A stretch of 64,000 bases of DNA, from the NCBI RefSeq assembly GCF_001467895.1, contig NZ_LNYO01000013.1:1045877-1109876 (forward strand). The letters are read 5' to 3'. Source of the stretch: Legionella nautarum (GTDB taxonomy: Bacteria; Pseudomonadota; Gammaproteobacteria; Legionellales; Legionellaceae). The translations under genes and the position numbers were made by a program. The stretch's first letter is position 1. Each line of letters opens with the position of its first letter. Below, piece after piece: positions 1-8,483 of the stretch. The notes under the pieces are model-generated. The model was not told the origin of the DNA. It ran no database searches and saw only the letters and a list, made by a program, of their open reading frames with translations.

Positions 1-1
1 A

Positions 2-3000
2 GAGTTTTATCAAAATGAACTGATTGAACTAACTCTGTCTCAACAGCAAGCATTGAAGCTTAAATTATCGGGCCCCTCTGTGATTGGCGGCATTGCCGGC
101 TCAGGTAAAAGTTGTTCAGCCTTTGCGCTATTAACTGCCTATATCACGGCTCTGCAGCAAAATAAGCAGGATGATGGGGAGCAGGAAAAATTAGACGAAA
201 ATGATAAAAAAGACAAAAAAACTCGCAAACTGTTATACGTGACCCAGTCAGAGTACTTAGTTAAGGAGATGGAAGAAGCCTGGGAAAAGTTACCCATAGC
301 GGGTGAAAAAGAAGAGTTTGAGGTTGAGTTTAAAACCTATCGGCAGTTATTAGAGCCGCTTGAACAAGCAGGCTACCAGCCTGTTGGAATCGAAACTTTT
401 GCTGACTGGTATGAAAAAGTCTGGATTAAGAATGCTAAAAAAGCGGCACGCACTAAAGGGGAAGCCCCTCCCCCTGAACTTGATAGCCAAACACTGTATC
501 AAGAATGCCGCATTCGCTCAGGCTATTCACCGGAAGACTATTTAGGGTTAGGAAAGAAACAATCACAGCTCACCCGACAGGAGCGCGCCTGGGTTAATAC
601 AGTCTATGACGCCTATCTTGACCATTTGACTGATAAGAAACTATTTGCCCCCGAATTTAGTCCTTTAGCCCTGAAAGATTACTATGATTTAATCGTCGTA
701 GATGAGTCGCAAGATTTTTCCCCGGGACAACTGGTCTCTTTAAGCCTCGCCGCCAAGAAACGGGCGATTATTTATTATTTAGATAGCCACCAACAGCTCT
801 TCGATGACCGTTCGATTCGCGCTTTTTTATTGCATAGGCTTAAGATTTCTGAAGAAAATCATCTTGAACTTGACGTGATGCATCGCTGCCCCCCCAAAAT
901 CCAAGCGGCAGTCAATGAAGTCATTGCGTTAAAACATCGCCTAGTAGGAGGGACTGGTGATTCCTATGAGCCCACTAAAATAGAAAAAACCCTCTATGCG
1001 GAGGAAACTCAAGGCCATGTTCACTTGTTGGATATGGAGATGCTGGCTAAATGCACCTGGATGCGTGAGCTGCCCTTGGGCACTAATTTTGCGGTGGTCA
1101 CTTTAGAGAGCCAGAAAGAGGAAGCAAAGAAATATTTTAATACCCAGCTTATTTTAACCCCTGAGGAAATTAAAGGTCGAGGTTATGATTTTATAGTCAC
1201 TTTTCGACTCTTTCCGGCTCTCTTTAAAGAAGCGCAACAGCGGCTCGATGAAGTGGGTGAGGAGAAGCAGTTTATTCATCAACCCAAATCAGGGCAACGG
1301 GATGACCGCTACACTAACCCTTTAAACAATATCTACATTGGGTTTAGTCGTTGTATGAAGGCTTTAATCTGCTGTGAAGAACCTACAGAAGAAAACGAAA
1401 TCTTACTCAAAAAATTACGTCCTATTGCCGATGAGGGCCTGCCCTCAATGGAAGGATTACAACAAGCCAACCTAAAGGATTGGCAAAAAGAAGCAGCCAA
1501 ACAAAAAGCAGCAGGGAATCTAAATGTAGCGGCAGCCATTGAACAGGCTATACTGCCGCAACCACAACCGGATTCCAAAACCAATAAACCTGCAGGGCCT
1601 GCAAAACCAAAAAGAAGGGCTGGAAAGGGCAACATGAACCTTGCAGCAACTAGAGAGGGAAACACTGGGAAGACCTCTATAAGCTCAAGAAGAAAGAAAG
1701 GAAAAGCGAATAGAAACAGTACAGCAACAAGAAAAGAAGAACCGCCTCGCCAGGTACAAACCATAACGGCTCAACCTTCTGCGAAGTCTCTAGAAGAGGC
1801 GTATGCCATTAAATTGCATACCAAGTTTAACGAGAAGCTATTCGCACTCACTTTGCGTAAAGCCAATGTCGCTGACCTATTATTAAAAAAATATCAAACG
1901 GAAACCGATTCTTTTGTTCTCCTCGAGCAATTGATTAAAGAGGATAAAATCAAGACGCTTTTGAGCCTTGCTGCAAATAACTTCCATACCTTATTAAACA
2001 TACCCTTTAGTGAACTATTAAAATGTATAGATCAGAAAAAGAGTGACGCTCATAAAAATGCCTACAAATCCTTCTTAAAAATGGCTGTTATCAAAAAAGA
2101 CATGGAAAAAATTAAGAAGGAAACTAGCATGGTTAAGGAATTTTTTAACGGCCGCGACATGGAAGATTATACAATTGTAAACGCTTTCGAGGGCTTCGAA
2201 GACGTCAAGAATGAGCAGATAAACGCTGCTGGATTATATCGCTATATGCAAGAGGAGAGTTGCTCACCTGTACAAATCGATATATTAGGAGGTTATTGTA
2301 ATCATCTGCGTGAACTCCATGCAATGGGAGCCGACTTAAATAAAGCCGATGCACATAACAGAACGCCAGCTTATTGGCTCGCAAAATATGGAAAGATTAA
2401 ACAAATCGAGTTAATTAAAAGCTTGGGAGTAGATTTTGAGGCTGGTATATTGGGACAGACTCCTGCAAATATTGCTGCTGAGATAGGGCGGGTTGAAATT
2501 TTAACGTTATTTAGGAAATGGAAGCTGCAGTTAGATAAGCCGGGGCAATCTGTTGCGAGTCCAATTCATGTTGCAGCTTTTCATGGCAATCTTAGCCTGT
2601 TAAAGTTATTCCATAAATGGGGTTTGAATATGTACGTACCCAATAATGACGGAGATCCTCCTATTTATGCGGCCGCTACAAAAAAGCAACACGAAGTTTT
2701 AGAATTATTTCACAGCTTAGGTCTAAAATTAGATACCCCATTCCAAGATGGCTCAACGATAGTACATATAGCTGCTGATAACTGTGACCTAAAGGCTTTA
2801 GAATTATACCACCAATGGAAAATACCACTGGATACTCCAAACGCTGCAGGTAACGCCCCTATTCATTTTGCTGTCGCAAAATCCAATTTAAAGGTCTTGG
2901 AAGCATATCAGCGTTGGGGGGAAAATCTGGATCTACGCATGGAGAATGGGGCAACGTTAATGTACGTTGCCGCCAATAAGGGATTTTTAGATATTGTAAA

Positions 3001-3478
3001 ATTTTTAATTCAACATAACCCACAGCAGGCTATGATTCCCGCAAGATTTTCGGCTGAGCTCTTTTTTTCAAATATTACTTCACATTATAAAGATAATAAG
3101 GAAATTGAACTAAGAGCTTTTAATAAACTTAATGAAAGGAGCCTAGCAGGAGACCCTGACTCGGAAATCAGATTATTGCCCATTGATATTGCTGAGATAC
3201 TGGGACATAGCGCTATAGTTGCTGAATTAAAGAAACTTACTCCCAAAGAATCACTAGCTCCGATAGTAAACTTTAGTCTTGGACTTTTGCAATCTGAAAA
3301 AAAGCCTGCGGATGAAGCAGTTGATTCGATAGAGAAAGAAAAAGCTCAGCCTACTGATAGTTCTTCGATAGGAATACAAGGTTACCCTTCAACCTTTTTC
3401 AATTCTGCTACAGAATTAAAGGAGAGTGGTTCACCAAATCCAAGTCCAATCCCTACTTCTACAACGCGCTCCATTTAG
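2..3478 (+). CDS. SF1 (UvrD/Rep-like) helicase domain fused to ankyrin repeats, 5'-partial
   Basis: The frame is open to the first bases of the window, and a Q-motif-like SQQQ lies before the first possible start (TTG at 53), so the true start is outside. The N-terminal part shows the SF1 helicase series: Walker A GIAGSGKS (about 89-112), Walker B VVDESQD (about 695-715), YLDSHQQLFD, HRCPPKI, KGRGYDF and the motif-VI-like YIGFSRC. A basic lysine/arginine-rich linker follows (about 1590-1760). The last third holds about seven ankyrin-type repeats (about 2300-3020) and a serine/proline-rich tail. The family normally unwinds DNA or RNA using ATP; ankyrin repeats bind proteins. The helicase part is shorter than UvrD. 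The fusion suggests a regulator or a Dot/Icm effector, which is inference. A hairpin terminator follows. Confidence 0.85.
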   Translation, partial: EFYQNELIELTLSQQQALKLKLSGPSVIGGIAGSGKSCSAFALLTAYITALQQNKQDDGEQEKLDENDKKDKKTRKLLYVTQSEYLVKEMEEAWEKLPIAGEKEEFEVEFKTYRQLLEPLEQAGYQPVGIETFADWYEKVWIKNAKKAARTKGEAPPPELDSQTLYQECRIRSGYSPEDYLGLGKKQSQLTRQERAWVNTVYDAYLDHLTDKKLFAPEFSPLALKDYYDLIVVDESQDFSPGQLVSLSLAAKKRAIIYYLDSHQQLFDDRSIRAFLLHRLKISEENHLELDVMHRCPPKIQAAVNEVIALKHRLVGGTGDSYEPTKIEKTLYAEETQGHVHLLDMEMLAKCTWMRELPLGTNFAVVTLESQKEEAKKYFNTQLILTPEEIKGRGYDFIVTFRLFPALFKEAQQRLDEVGEEKQFIHQPKSGQRDDRYTNPLNNIYIGFSRCMKALICCEEPTEENEILLKKLRPIADEGLPSMEGLQQANLKDWQKEAAKQKAAGNLNVAAAIEQAILPQPQPDSKTNKPAGPAKPKRRAGKGNMNLAATREGNTGKTSISSRRKKGKANRNSTATRKEEPPRQVQTITAQPSAKSLEEAYAIKLHTKFNEKLFALTLRKANVADLLLKKYQTETDSFVLLEQLIKEDKIKTLLSLAANNFHTLLNIPFSELLKCIDQKKSDAHKNAYKSFLKMAVIKKDMEKIKKETSMVKEFFNGRDMEDYTIVNAFEGFEDVKNEQINAAGLYRYMQEESCSPVQIDILGGYCNHLRELHAMGADLNKADAHNRTPAYWLAKYGKIKQIELIKSLGVDFEAGILGQTPANIAAEIGRVEILTLFRKWKLQLDKPGQSVASPIHVAAFHGNLSLLKLFHKWGLNMYVPNNDGDPPIYAAATKKQHEVLELFHSLGLKLDTPFQDGSTIVHIAADNCDLKALELYHQWKIPLDTPNAAGNAPIHFAVAKSNLKVLEAYQRWGENLDLRMENGATLMYVAANKGFLDIVKFLIQHNPQQAMIPARFSAELFFSNITSHYKDNKEIELRAFNKLNERSLAGDPDSEIRLLPIDIAEILGHSAIVAELKKLTPKESLAPIVNFSLGLLQSEKKPADEAVDSIEKEKAQPTDSSSIGIQGYPSTFFNSATELKESGSPNPSPIPTSTTRSI

Positions 3479-3492
3479 ACCCTAAGAAAGCC

Positions 3493-3515
3493 GGCTTAAC
3501 CTTCGTGGTTAAGCC
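3493..3515 (+). terminator. hairpin terminator after the helicase-ankyrin gene
   Basis: Perfect 9-bp stem GGCTTAACC / GGTTAAGCC with a 5-base TTCGT loop, starting 15 bases after the stop and followed by the T-rich TTGTTT. This fits a Rho-independent terminator for the upstream gene. Confidence 0.8.
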
Positions 3516-3751
3516 TTGTTTAGCTAAGAATTGCTTTCTAAAAAGCACTAAAATCAATTATTGCCACACTATAGTACGGGTAATAATTCCCTCTTAATTC
3601 AATCAAAAAGCTTTCTGAATTGGATTTAGTTGTCATTCTGGCAAAGCAGGGATGCCAACAAATTCAGGAAGATAACTCAGCGCATTTAAAGCATAAAGTT
3701 TTTATTTATTGTGCCGTTAATAGACATATAGAATGCTAGATTGGGGACAGC

Positions 3752-4489
3752 ATGAAGCAGTTGGTGATTTATATAACAACATTAATGATGGTCTTATTCA
3801 CTACAATAACTTGGTCTCATACGAGATTTGGCGAAACCTTGTGTAATAACCCTGATTATTACTGTCTCAGAATAAAAAACGGAGATACTTGGTCTAACCT
3901 ATTTCCTGATAGCGAAACTAAGGATATAGTCAGGCGCGTCAATCGCATGAATGTGAGATTACGTGCAGGAATGATTATCGCCGTGCCAAAAAATATCGAC
4001 CGAATAACCATCTATGATGTCTCCCCATTCCCTCGTTATATTGAATCAGATGGTGAAAAAACAATTTATATCAGTCAAGAGAAACTCGCTTGGGGTGCTT
4101 ATGATGAAGATGGCGAATTATTATGGTGGGGCCCTATTTCCTCTGGTGCTGATCACTGCAAAGGCGTGATTGGCGGCTGCTCTACTCCAACCGGCTCATA
4201 TCGCATTATTCGTAAACAAGATATTGACTGTATTTCTACAGCCTTCCCTAGACGAGCTGATGGTAATAATGGCGGTGCAGAAATGCCATTTTGCATGCAT
4301 TTTTTCCGAGGTTACGCACTTCATGGTAGTGAAGAAGTCCCCGGATATCGGGCAAGCCATGGATGTATCCGAATGTTTACCGAAGATGCTAGGTGGTTAA
4401 ACGAAGAGTTCGTTGATTTACCTGGCGGAGGCACCAAAGGTACGCGAGTGATTATTGATGGCGTACATAGTGATTATGCTGGACAGTGA
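3752..4489 (+). CDS. LysM-domain L,D-transpeptidase (YkuD family)
   Basis: A 245-residue exported protein. A hydrophobic signal segment (about residues 3-22) is followed by a LysM-like stretch (about 38-80, CLRIKNGDTW to IIAVP) expected to bind peptidoglycan. The YkuD catalytic domain then carries the HG..(x)..SHGCIRM signature, with HGS near residue 191 and the catalytic Cys in SHGCIRM near residue 205. Such enzymes make 3-3 cross-links or attach proteins to peptidoglycan in the periplasm. The ATG is preceded by GGGGA at good spacing. It converges on rlpA with only 23 bases between stops. A second, YafK-like member of this fold lies at 12.8 kb. Function is firm at family level; whether it cross-links or anchors is unknown. 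Confidence 0.9.
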   Translation: MKQLVIYITTLMMVLFTTITWSHTRFGETLCNNPDYYCLRIKNGDTWSNLFPDSETKDIVRRVNRMNVRLRAGMIIAVPKNIDRITIYDVSPFPRYIESDGEKTIYISQEKLAWGAYDEDGELLWWGPISSGADHCKGVIGGCSTPTGSYRIIRKQDIDCISTAFPRRADGNNGGAEMPFCMHFFRGYALHGSEEVPGYRASHGCIRMFTEDARWLNEEFVDLPGGGTKGTRVIIDGVHSDYAGQ

Positions 4490-4512
4490 CTGTAAATAAA
4501 TCTACACAATAA

Positions 4513-5316
4513 TCACTGCAATAAAGTAAAACTACCCTCAACCCCACTCGCAACTAATCTTCTTTTCAACTGATCAGTCATGGTTTTATTAGCGAATGGC
4601 CCTACTTTAACAATATAACGTTGTCTGTATTTTTCTATTGTCACTGGTGAAGGCGTTAGTTTGGATAATTTTTTTTGTAATAAGTTAGCGAATTGTTGAG
4701 AGCTAAATGCACCAGCTTGAACATAATAATGAGCGACTCGTTTTCCAGTTGAAAGTGCTTCTATCTCGACTGGCGCTGTCCCTGTAGGAAAAACACCTAG
4801 TTTTGCTGCTGCAGCATAAGATAAATCAATGACTCTCCCACTATGAAAAGGACCGCGATCATTGACTTTTACAATCGCCTCGCGTCCATTCTTTAAATTC
4901 TTTACTTTAACATAGGTTGGTAAAGGTAACGTTTTATGGGCTGCAGTCATCGCATACATGTCGTACTGATCGCCACTAGAGGTCCGTTGGCTATGAAATT
5001 TTGTACCATACCATGAAGCAATGCCACGAACCTTATAGCCGCTCGAATTTTGCAGCACTTTATAGGTTCTACCTGCTATTTCATAAGAACCAGGATTTCC
5101 ATAACGGCTGAAAGGTTCATTTTTTGGCTTTATTTCTTTAAAAGATACGGGTATTGGCCCAGTAGGGGCACCATCCTTTTGGGTCGTATTGGAATAGGTT
5201 TTATTTTGATAAGGATAGGCGTTTGAATTTAGTCCTTTTGAAGAAACTGGCGCAGCAGGTTCATGAGCACAACTTGTTAACAAACTTAAAAATAAGAAGA
5301 TATAAAAGAAACGCAT
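4513..5316 (-). CDS. rlpA: RlpA-like septal lytic transglycosylase, lipoprotein with SPOR domain
   Basis: A 267-residue lipoprotein. The signal peptide ends in a lipobox LTSC (Cys at residue 16). The double-psi beta-barrel RlpA domain (about 95-185) begins RGIASWYG and contains the conserved NDRGPF and RVIDLSYAAA. The C-terminal about 75 residues (YYVQAGAFSS to the end) form a SPOR domain that binds denuded septal glycan. In the family, RlpA cleaves naked glycan strands and helps daughter-cell separation. The ATG has AGGA just upstream. It is divergent from dacA across about 195 bases that can hold both promoters. Confidence 0.93.
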   Translation of the reverse strand: MRFFYIFLFLSLLTSCAHEPAAPVSSKGLNSNAYPYQNKTYSNTTQKDGAPTGPIPVSFKEIKPKNEPFSRYGNPGSYEIAGRTYKVLQNSSGYKVRGIASWYGTKFHSQRTSSGDQYDMYAMTAAHKTLPLPTYVKVKNLKNGREAIVKVNDRGPFHSGRVIDLSYAAAAKLGVFPTGTAPVEIEALSTGKRVAHYYVQAGAFSSQQFANLLQKKLSKLTPSPVTIEKYRQRYIVKVGPFANKTMTDQLKRRLVASGVEGSFTLLQ

Positions 5317-5463
5317 TATCCTACTCTGACCAATTTTTCCCTTAATATATACAAACCTTAATCACATTAAAATACTTTGCTCAACGAACTGCTTCATATG
5401 TGAGTAATTTACAAGCATAAAGTACTTTGATATTACTTATGGAAAAATTAGCATGAATGTCAT

Positions 5464-5493
5464 TTGGTTGCAGGATTGAGGCTGTGGTAAGAT
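5464..5493 (+). promoter_or_regulatory. possible sigma-70 promoter of the dacA operon
   Basis: TTGGTT at 5464-5469 and TAAGAT at 5488-5493 are separated by 18 bases and lie just upstream of the dacA start. The match to TTGACA/TATAAT is moderate, and the leader would be short. Position supports it more than sequence does. Confidence 0.35.
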
Positions 5494-5510
5494 GAGGCAA
5501 TTTTGTAATA

Positions 5511-6752
5511 ATGAGTATAGAAACCATGAAGTTAACTTCTTTAAGTCGTTTGTTTGTACTGGCAACTCTAGTTTTGCAGCCCAGTATTTTTTATGCATCC
5601 GCAGGTGTCTTACCGACAGCAGGTTTATCAGGTAGCGTTCCGCCTACAGCACCTATTTCTAATAAACCACTGATAACCCCCTCACCTCCCACTCTTAATG
5701 CAAAGTCTTATATCCTCATCGATGTAAACAGTGGAAAAATTATTGCTGAGAAAAATAGTGACGAGAAATTACCCCCGGCAAGTTTAACCAAAATGATGAC
5801 CCTATATGTGATATCTAATGCCTTAAACAATGGTCAAATTCATTTAACCGATAACGTACATATCAGTCGCGATGCATGGAAAACTGGTGGCTCGCGGATG
5901 TTCGTCAAAGAAGGTCAACAGGTTGCTATTGAAGATCTGCTCAAAGGCATTATCGTGGATTCTGGTAACGATGCTTGTGTTGCTATGGCCGAGCATTTAG
6001 GTGGTAGTGAAGCAGGATTTGCTGAGATCATGAATCAACAAGCACAAACACTCGGTATGCTTAATAGTCATTTTACCGATAGCACTGGTTTGCCTGACGC
6101 TAATTTGCACACCACAGCAAAAGATTTAGCTATTTTAGGTCGTGCTTTAATTAATAATTTCCCTCAATACTATCATTGGTATAAACAAAAATGGTTTACC
6201 TATAACGGAATACGTCAACCCAATCGCAATCGTCTACTATGGCGAGACAGTCAAGTCGATGGCGTTAAAACCGGACATACTAACGACGCAGGATTTTGCT
6301 TAGTCTCCTCAGCTAAACGCGATAATATGCGCTTATTAGCCGTCGTCATGGGTTCGCCCAGTGAAGCAGCTCGGGCCGATGACAGTGAACGTCTGATTAA
6401 CTATGGTTTCCGCTTTTTTGAAACCCATGAGCTCTATAAAGCCGGTCAAACCATTACTGAAATACCTATCTACAAAGGCAGAGAAGATAAACTTTCAATT
6501 GGAATGCGTGAAAATCAATATGTCACCATTCCTAACGGTCAATATCAGCGCTTGAGCATCAATACAAAAGTCCCTAAAAATTTACAAGCCCCTATTGCTA
6601 AAGGAGATAAAGTGGGCGAATTAGTCATTCAGTTTGATAACAATATTATTGGCAATTACCCAATTTATGCACTTGCCGATATCAATCAAGGCGGTATTTT
6701 TACTCGTATGAAAGACGCTGTCCGCCTTACTTTTAGCAGCTGGTTTAGCTAA
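5511..6752 (+). CDS. dacA: serine D-Ala-D-Ala carboxypeptidase (PBP5/6 type)
   Basis: A 413-residue low-molecular-weight penicillin-binding protein that trims the terminal D-Ala from peptidoglycan pentapeptides. All three active-site motifs are present: SLTK (about residue 91, catalytic Ser), SGN (DSGNDAC, about 149) and KTG (VKTGHT, about 254). A signal peptide covers about residues 6-32, and a C-terminal PBP5 beta domain ends in an amphipathic tail (RMKDAVRLTFSSWF) that would dock on the inner membrane. An internal ATG at 5526 is an equally good start because the signal peptide begins there. It heads the run dacA-dat-ybeD-lipB with very short or overlapping junctions. Confidence 0.93.
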   Translation: MSIETMKLTSLSRLFVLATLVLQPSIFYASAGVLPTAGLSGSVPPTAPISNKPLITPSPPTLNAKSYILIDVNSGKIIAEKNSDEKLPPASLTKMMTLYVISNALNNGQIHLTDNVHISRDAWKTGGSRMFVKEGQQVAIEDLLKGIIVDSGNDACVAMAEHLGGSEAGFAEIMNQQAQTLGMLNSHFTDSTGLPDANLHTTAKDLAILGRALINNFPQYYHWYKQKWFTYNGIRQPNRNRLLWRDSQVDGVKTGHTNDAGFCLVSSAKRDNMRLLAVVMGSPSEAARADDSERLINYGFRFFETHELYKAGQTITEIPIYKGREDKLSIGMRENQYVTIPNGQYQRLSINTKVPKNLQAPIAKGDKVGELVIQFDNNIIGNYPIYALADINQGGIFTRMKDAVRLTFSSWFS

Positions 6753-6755
6753 TGG

Positions 6756-7616
6756 ATGAGTAAGATGGCCGATATTGTTTTTATAAATGGAAATTACTAT
6801 AGCGCCTCTGAGGCAAAGATATCTGTCTTTGACCGAGGGTTATTGTTTGCTGACTCTGTTTATGAAGTCATTCCAGTATACAATGGCCATCTTTTCTATC
6901 TTGAAAAGCATCTTAAGCGATTAGCGCATAGTTTAGGGTCTATCAGAATTACTCAGCCCGATATCCAATGGCAATCTGTTCTCGAAGAGCTGATTGCACA
7001 GAATGGCGGAGGTGATATGCAAATTTATTTGCAAGTCACTCGTGGTAATCAAGGGCTGCGTAAACACGATATTTCCTCGCAAATAACGCCGACCGTTATC
7101 GCCTTTACCATGCATAACCATTTTTCGACCTTTGAAGAAAAACAACAGGGATTGCATGCTAAACTTCTTGAGGATATCCGCTGGCAGCGTTGTGATATAA
7201 AAACCACCGCGTTGATTGGCAATGTATTATTGAATGATGATGCTCTTTCTAGTGGCGCCGATACAGCTATTTTAACGCGAAATGGTTTTTTAACTGAAGG
7301 CGTCGCTGCCAATCTCTTTTTGGTTGACCAACGTAATGTCATTCGTACACCTCCTTTGACTCATTTTTGTTTACCAGGGGTTACTCGCGATGTAATTATA
7401 GAACTAATAAAAAGCCTATCTTGGCCCTTGAGCGAAGACAATATTCCAACAGAAGAACTATTTAATGCTAAGGAATTGTGGATCACGAGTGCGTCAAAAG
7501 AAATCTATCCTATAATTCGCGTTAACGAACAATTAATTGGCAATGGACAGGTCGGACACTACTGGCGCCAACTTAATGAAAAATACCAACAACTGATTAA
7601 AAAACTCTATGACTAA
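6756..7616 (+). CDS. dat: class IV PLP aminotransferase, probable D-amino acid aminotransferase
   Basis: A 286-residue fold-type IV PLP enzyme of the branched-chain/D-amino acid aminotransferase group. It shows the N-terminal FDRGLLFADSVYEV block, the lysine region KTTALIGNVL (PLP Schiff-base Lys near residue 149), EGVAANLFLV, and the C-terminal TSASKEIYPI phosphate-binding segment. D-alanine aminotransferase converts D-Ala and other D-amino acids to keto acids. Only 3 bases separate it from dacA, an enzyme that releases D-Ala, so recycling of D-Ala is a reasonable inference. A start at 6765 (MADIVFING) is also possible. Its 3' end overlaps ybeD by 8 bases. Branched-chain or ADC-lyase activity cannot be excluded from sequence alone. 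Confidence 0.8.
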   Translation: MSKMADIVFINGNYYSASEAKISVFDRGLLFADSVYEVIPVYNGHLFYLEKHLKRLAHSLGSIRITQPDIQWQSVLEELIAQNGGGDMQIYLQVTRGNQGLRKHDISSQITPTVIAFTMHNHFSTFEEKQQGLHAKLLEDIRWQRCDIKTTALIGNVLLNDDALSSGADTAILTRNGFLTEGVAANLFLVDQRNVIRTPPLTHFCLPGVTRDVIIELIKSLSWPLSEDNIPTEELFNAKELWITSASKEIYPIIRVNEQLIGNGQVGHYWRQLNEKYQQLIKKLYD

Positions 7617-7875
7617 TAACGAATCCTTAATACAATTTCCTTGCCATTTTCCTATAAAAATAATCGGTAAAAAAACTGATTTATTTACTGTAGAAATTAA
7701 AGAAATCATCTACAAACATTTTTCTGAAACGCCTGATGAAGCAATCGTCTATCAAGAAAGTGGTCGTGGCAATTATTTGTCAATCACAGTTACGGTTTTT
7801 GTCAACGATCAACAATCGCTGGATGCACTCTATCAGGAATTAACCAAACATCCGGATATCAAGATGGTACTATAA
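7609..7875 (+). CDS. ybeD: DUF493 family protein (YbeD-like)
   Basis: An 88-residue protein with the DUF493/YbeD pattern: an N-terminal [13 protein letters not shown] strand, a central [15 protein letters not shown] strand and a terminal HPDIKMVL. The fold is a small ACT-like alpha/beta domain of unclear function. In Escherichia coli the same gene sits between dacA and lipB. Here it overlaps dat by 8 bases and lipB by 1 base, so it is almost certainly co-translated with them. Confidence 0.88.
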   Translation: MTNNESLIQFPCHFPIKIIGKKTDLFTVEIKEIIYKHFSETPDEAIVYQESGRGNYLSITVTVFVNDQQSLDALYQELTKHPDIKMVL

Positions 7876-8480
7876 TGATTACTATTCGCAATCTAGGTAT
7901 TCAGCCCTATCATACTGTTTGGGAACAAATGAAGAATTTTACTACCTCAAGGAATGAGAGTACTTGCGATGAGTTGTGGCTGTTAGAACATCCTCCTGTT
8001 TATACTCAAGGACAAGCTGGTAAAGCAGAGCATGTGCTGAATCCTCATGCTATTCCTGTAGTGCAATCTGATCGGGGCGGTCAAGTCACTTATCATGGCC
8101 CAGGGCAATTAGTCGCTTATGTTTTAATGGATATCCGAAGAAATCATCTGGGTATCCGAACCTTAGTGAGCTATCTAGAGCAAATATTAATAGCTGTTTT
8201 AAAAACCTATCAGATCAAAGGAGCGGTACGTTGTGGTGCCCCAGGAGTTTATGTCGATGATAAAAAAATTGCATCTATTGGACTACGTGTAAAAAATGGT
8301 TGTACCTATCATGGGATAGCTCTTAATGTAGCAATGGATTTAAGTCCTTTTGCCGGTATTAATCCCTGTGGATTTGCGAAACTTGAAATGACGCAAATCA
8401 GTGATTATATTACTACAGCTAATATTGCCGATGTCAGTAAATTATTTACTGAAGCCTTTATTTCTCGATTCAATCAATAA
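7875..8480 (+). CDS. lipB: lipoyl(octanoyl) transferase
   Basis: A 201-residue enzyme that moves octanoate from acyl carrier protein to the lipoyl domains of 2-oxoacid dehydrogenases and GcvH. Family signatures are all visible: [18 protein letters not shown] near residue 72, the conserved Lys in KKIASIGL near 136, and the catalytic Cys in [10 protein letters not shown] near 168. The start codon shares one base with the ybeD stop. lipA, which often follows, is absent and a membrane-protein gene takes its place. The lipoylated pyruvate dehydrogenase is a likely client, and its E1 genes lie at the right end of this window. Confidence 0.95.
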   Translation: MITIRNLGIQPYHTVWEQMKNFTTSRNESTCDELWLLEHPPVYTQGQAGKAEHVLNPHAIPVVQSDRGGQVTYHGPGQLVAYVLMDIRRNHLGIRTLVSYLEQILIAVLKTYQIKGAVRCGAPGVYVDDKKIASIGLRVKNGCTYHGIALNVAMDLSPFAGINPCGFAKLEMTQISDYITTANIADVSKLFTEAFISRFNQ

Positions 8481-8483
8481 GCC

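Noticed and set aside
1333-1764. 143-codon leftward frame inside the helicase-ankyrin gene
   Set aside because: It mirrors the lysine-rich linker on the other strand, has low-complexity hydrophobic composition and no SD or family.
3540-3751. Possible small RNA or gene between the first terminator and the L,D-transpeptidase
   Set aside because: No convincing ORF, promoter or terminator pair could be defined; only the SD of the downstream gene is clear.
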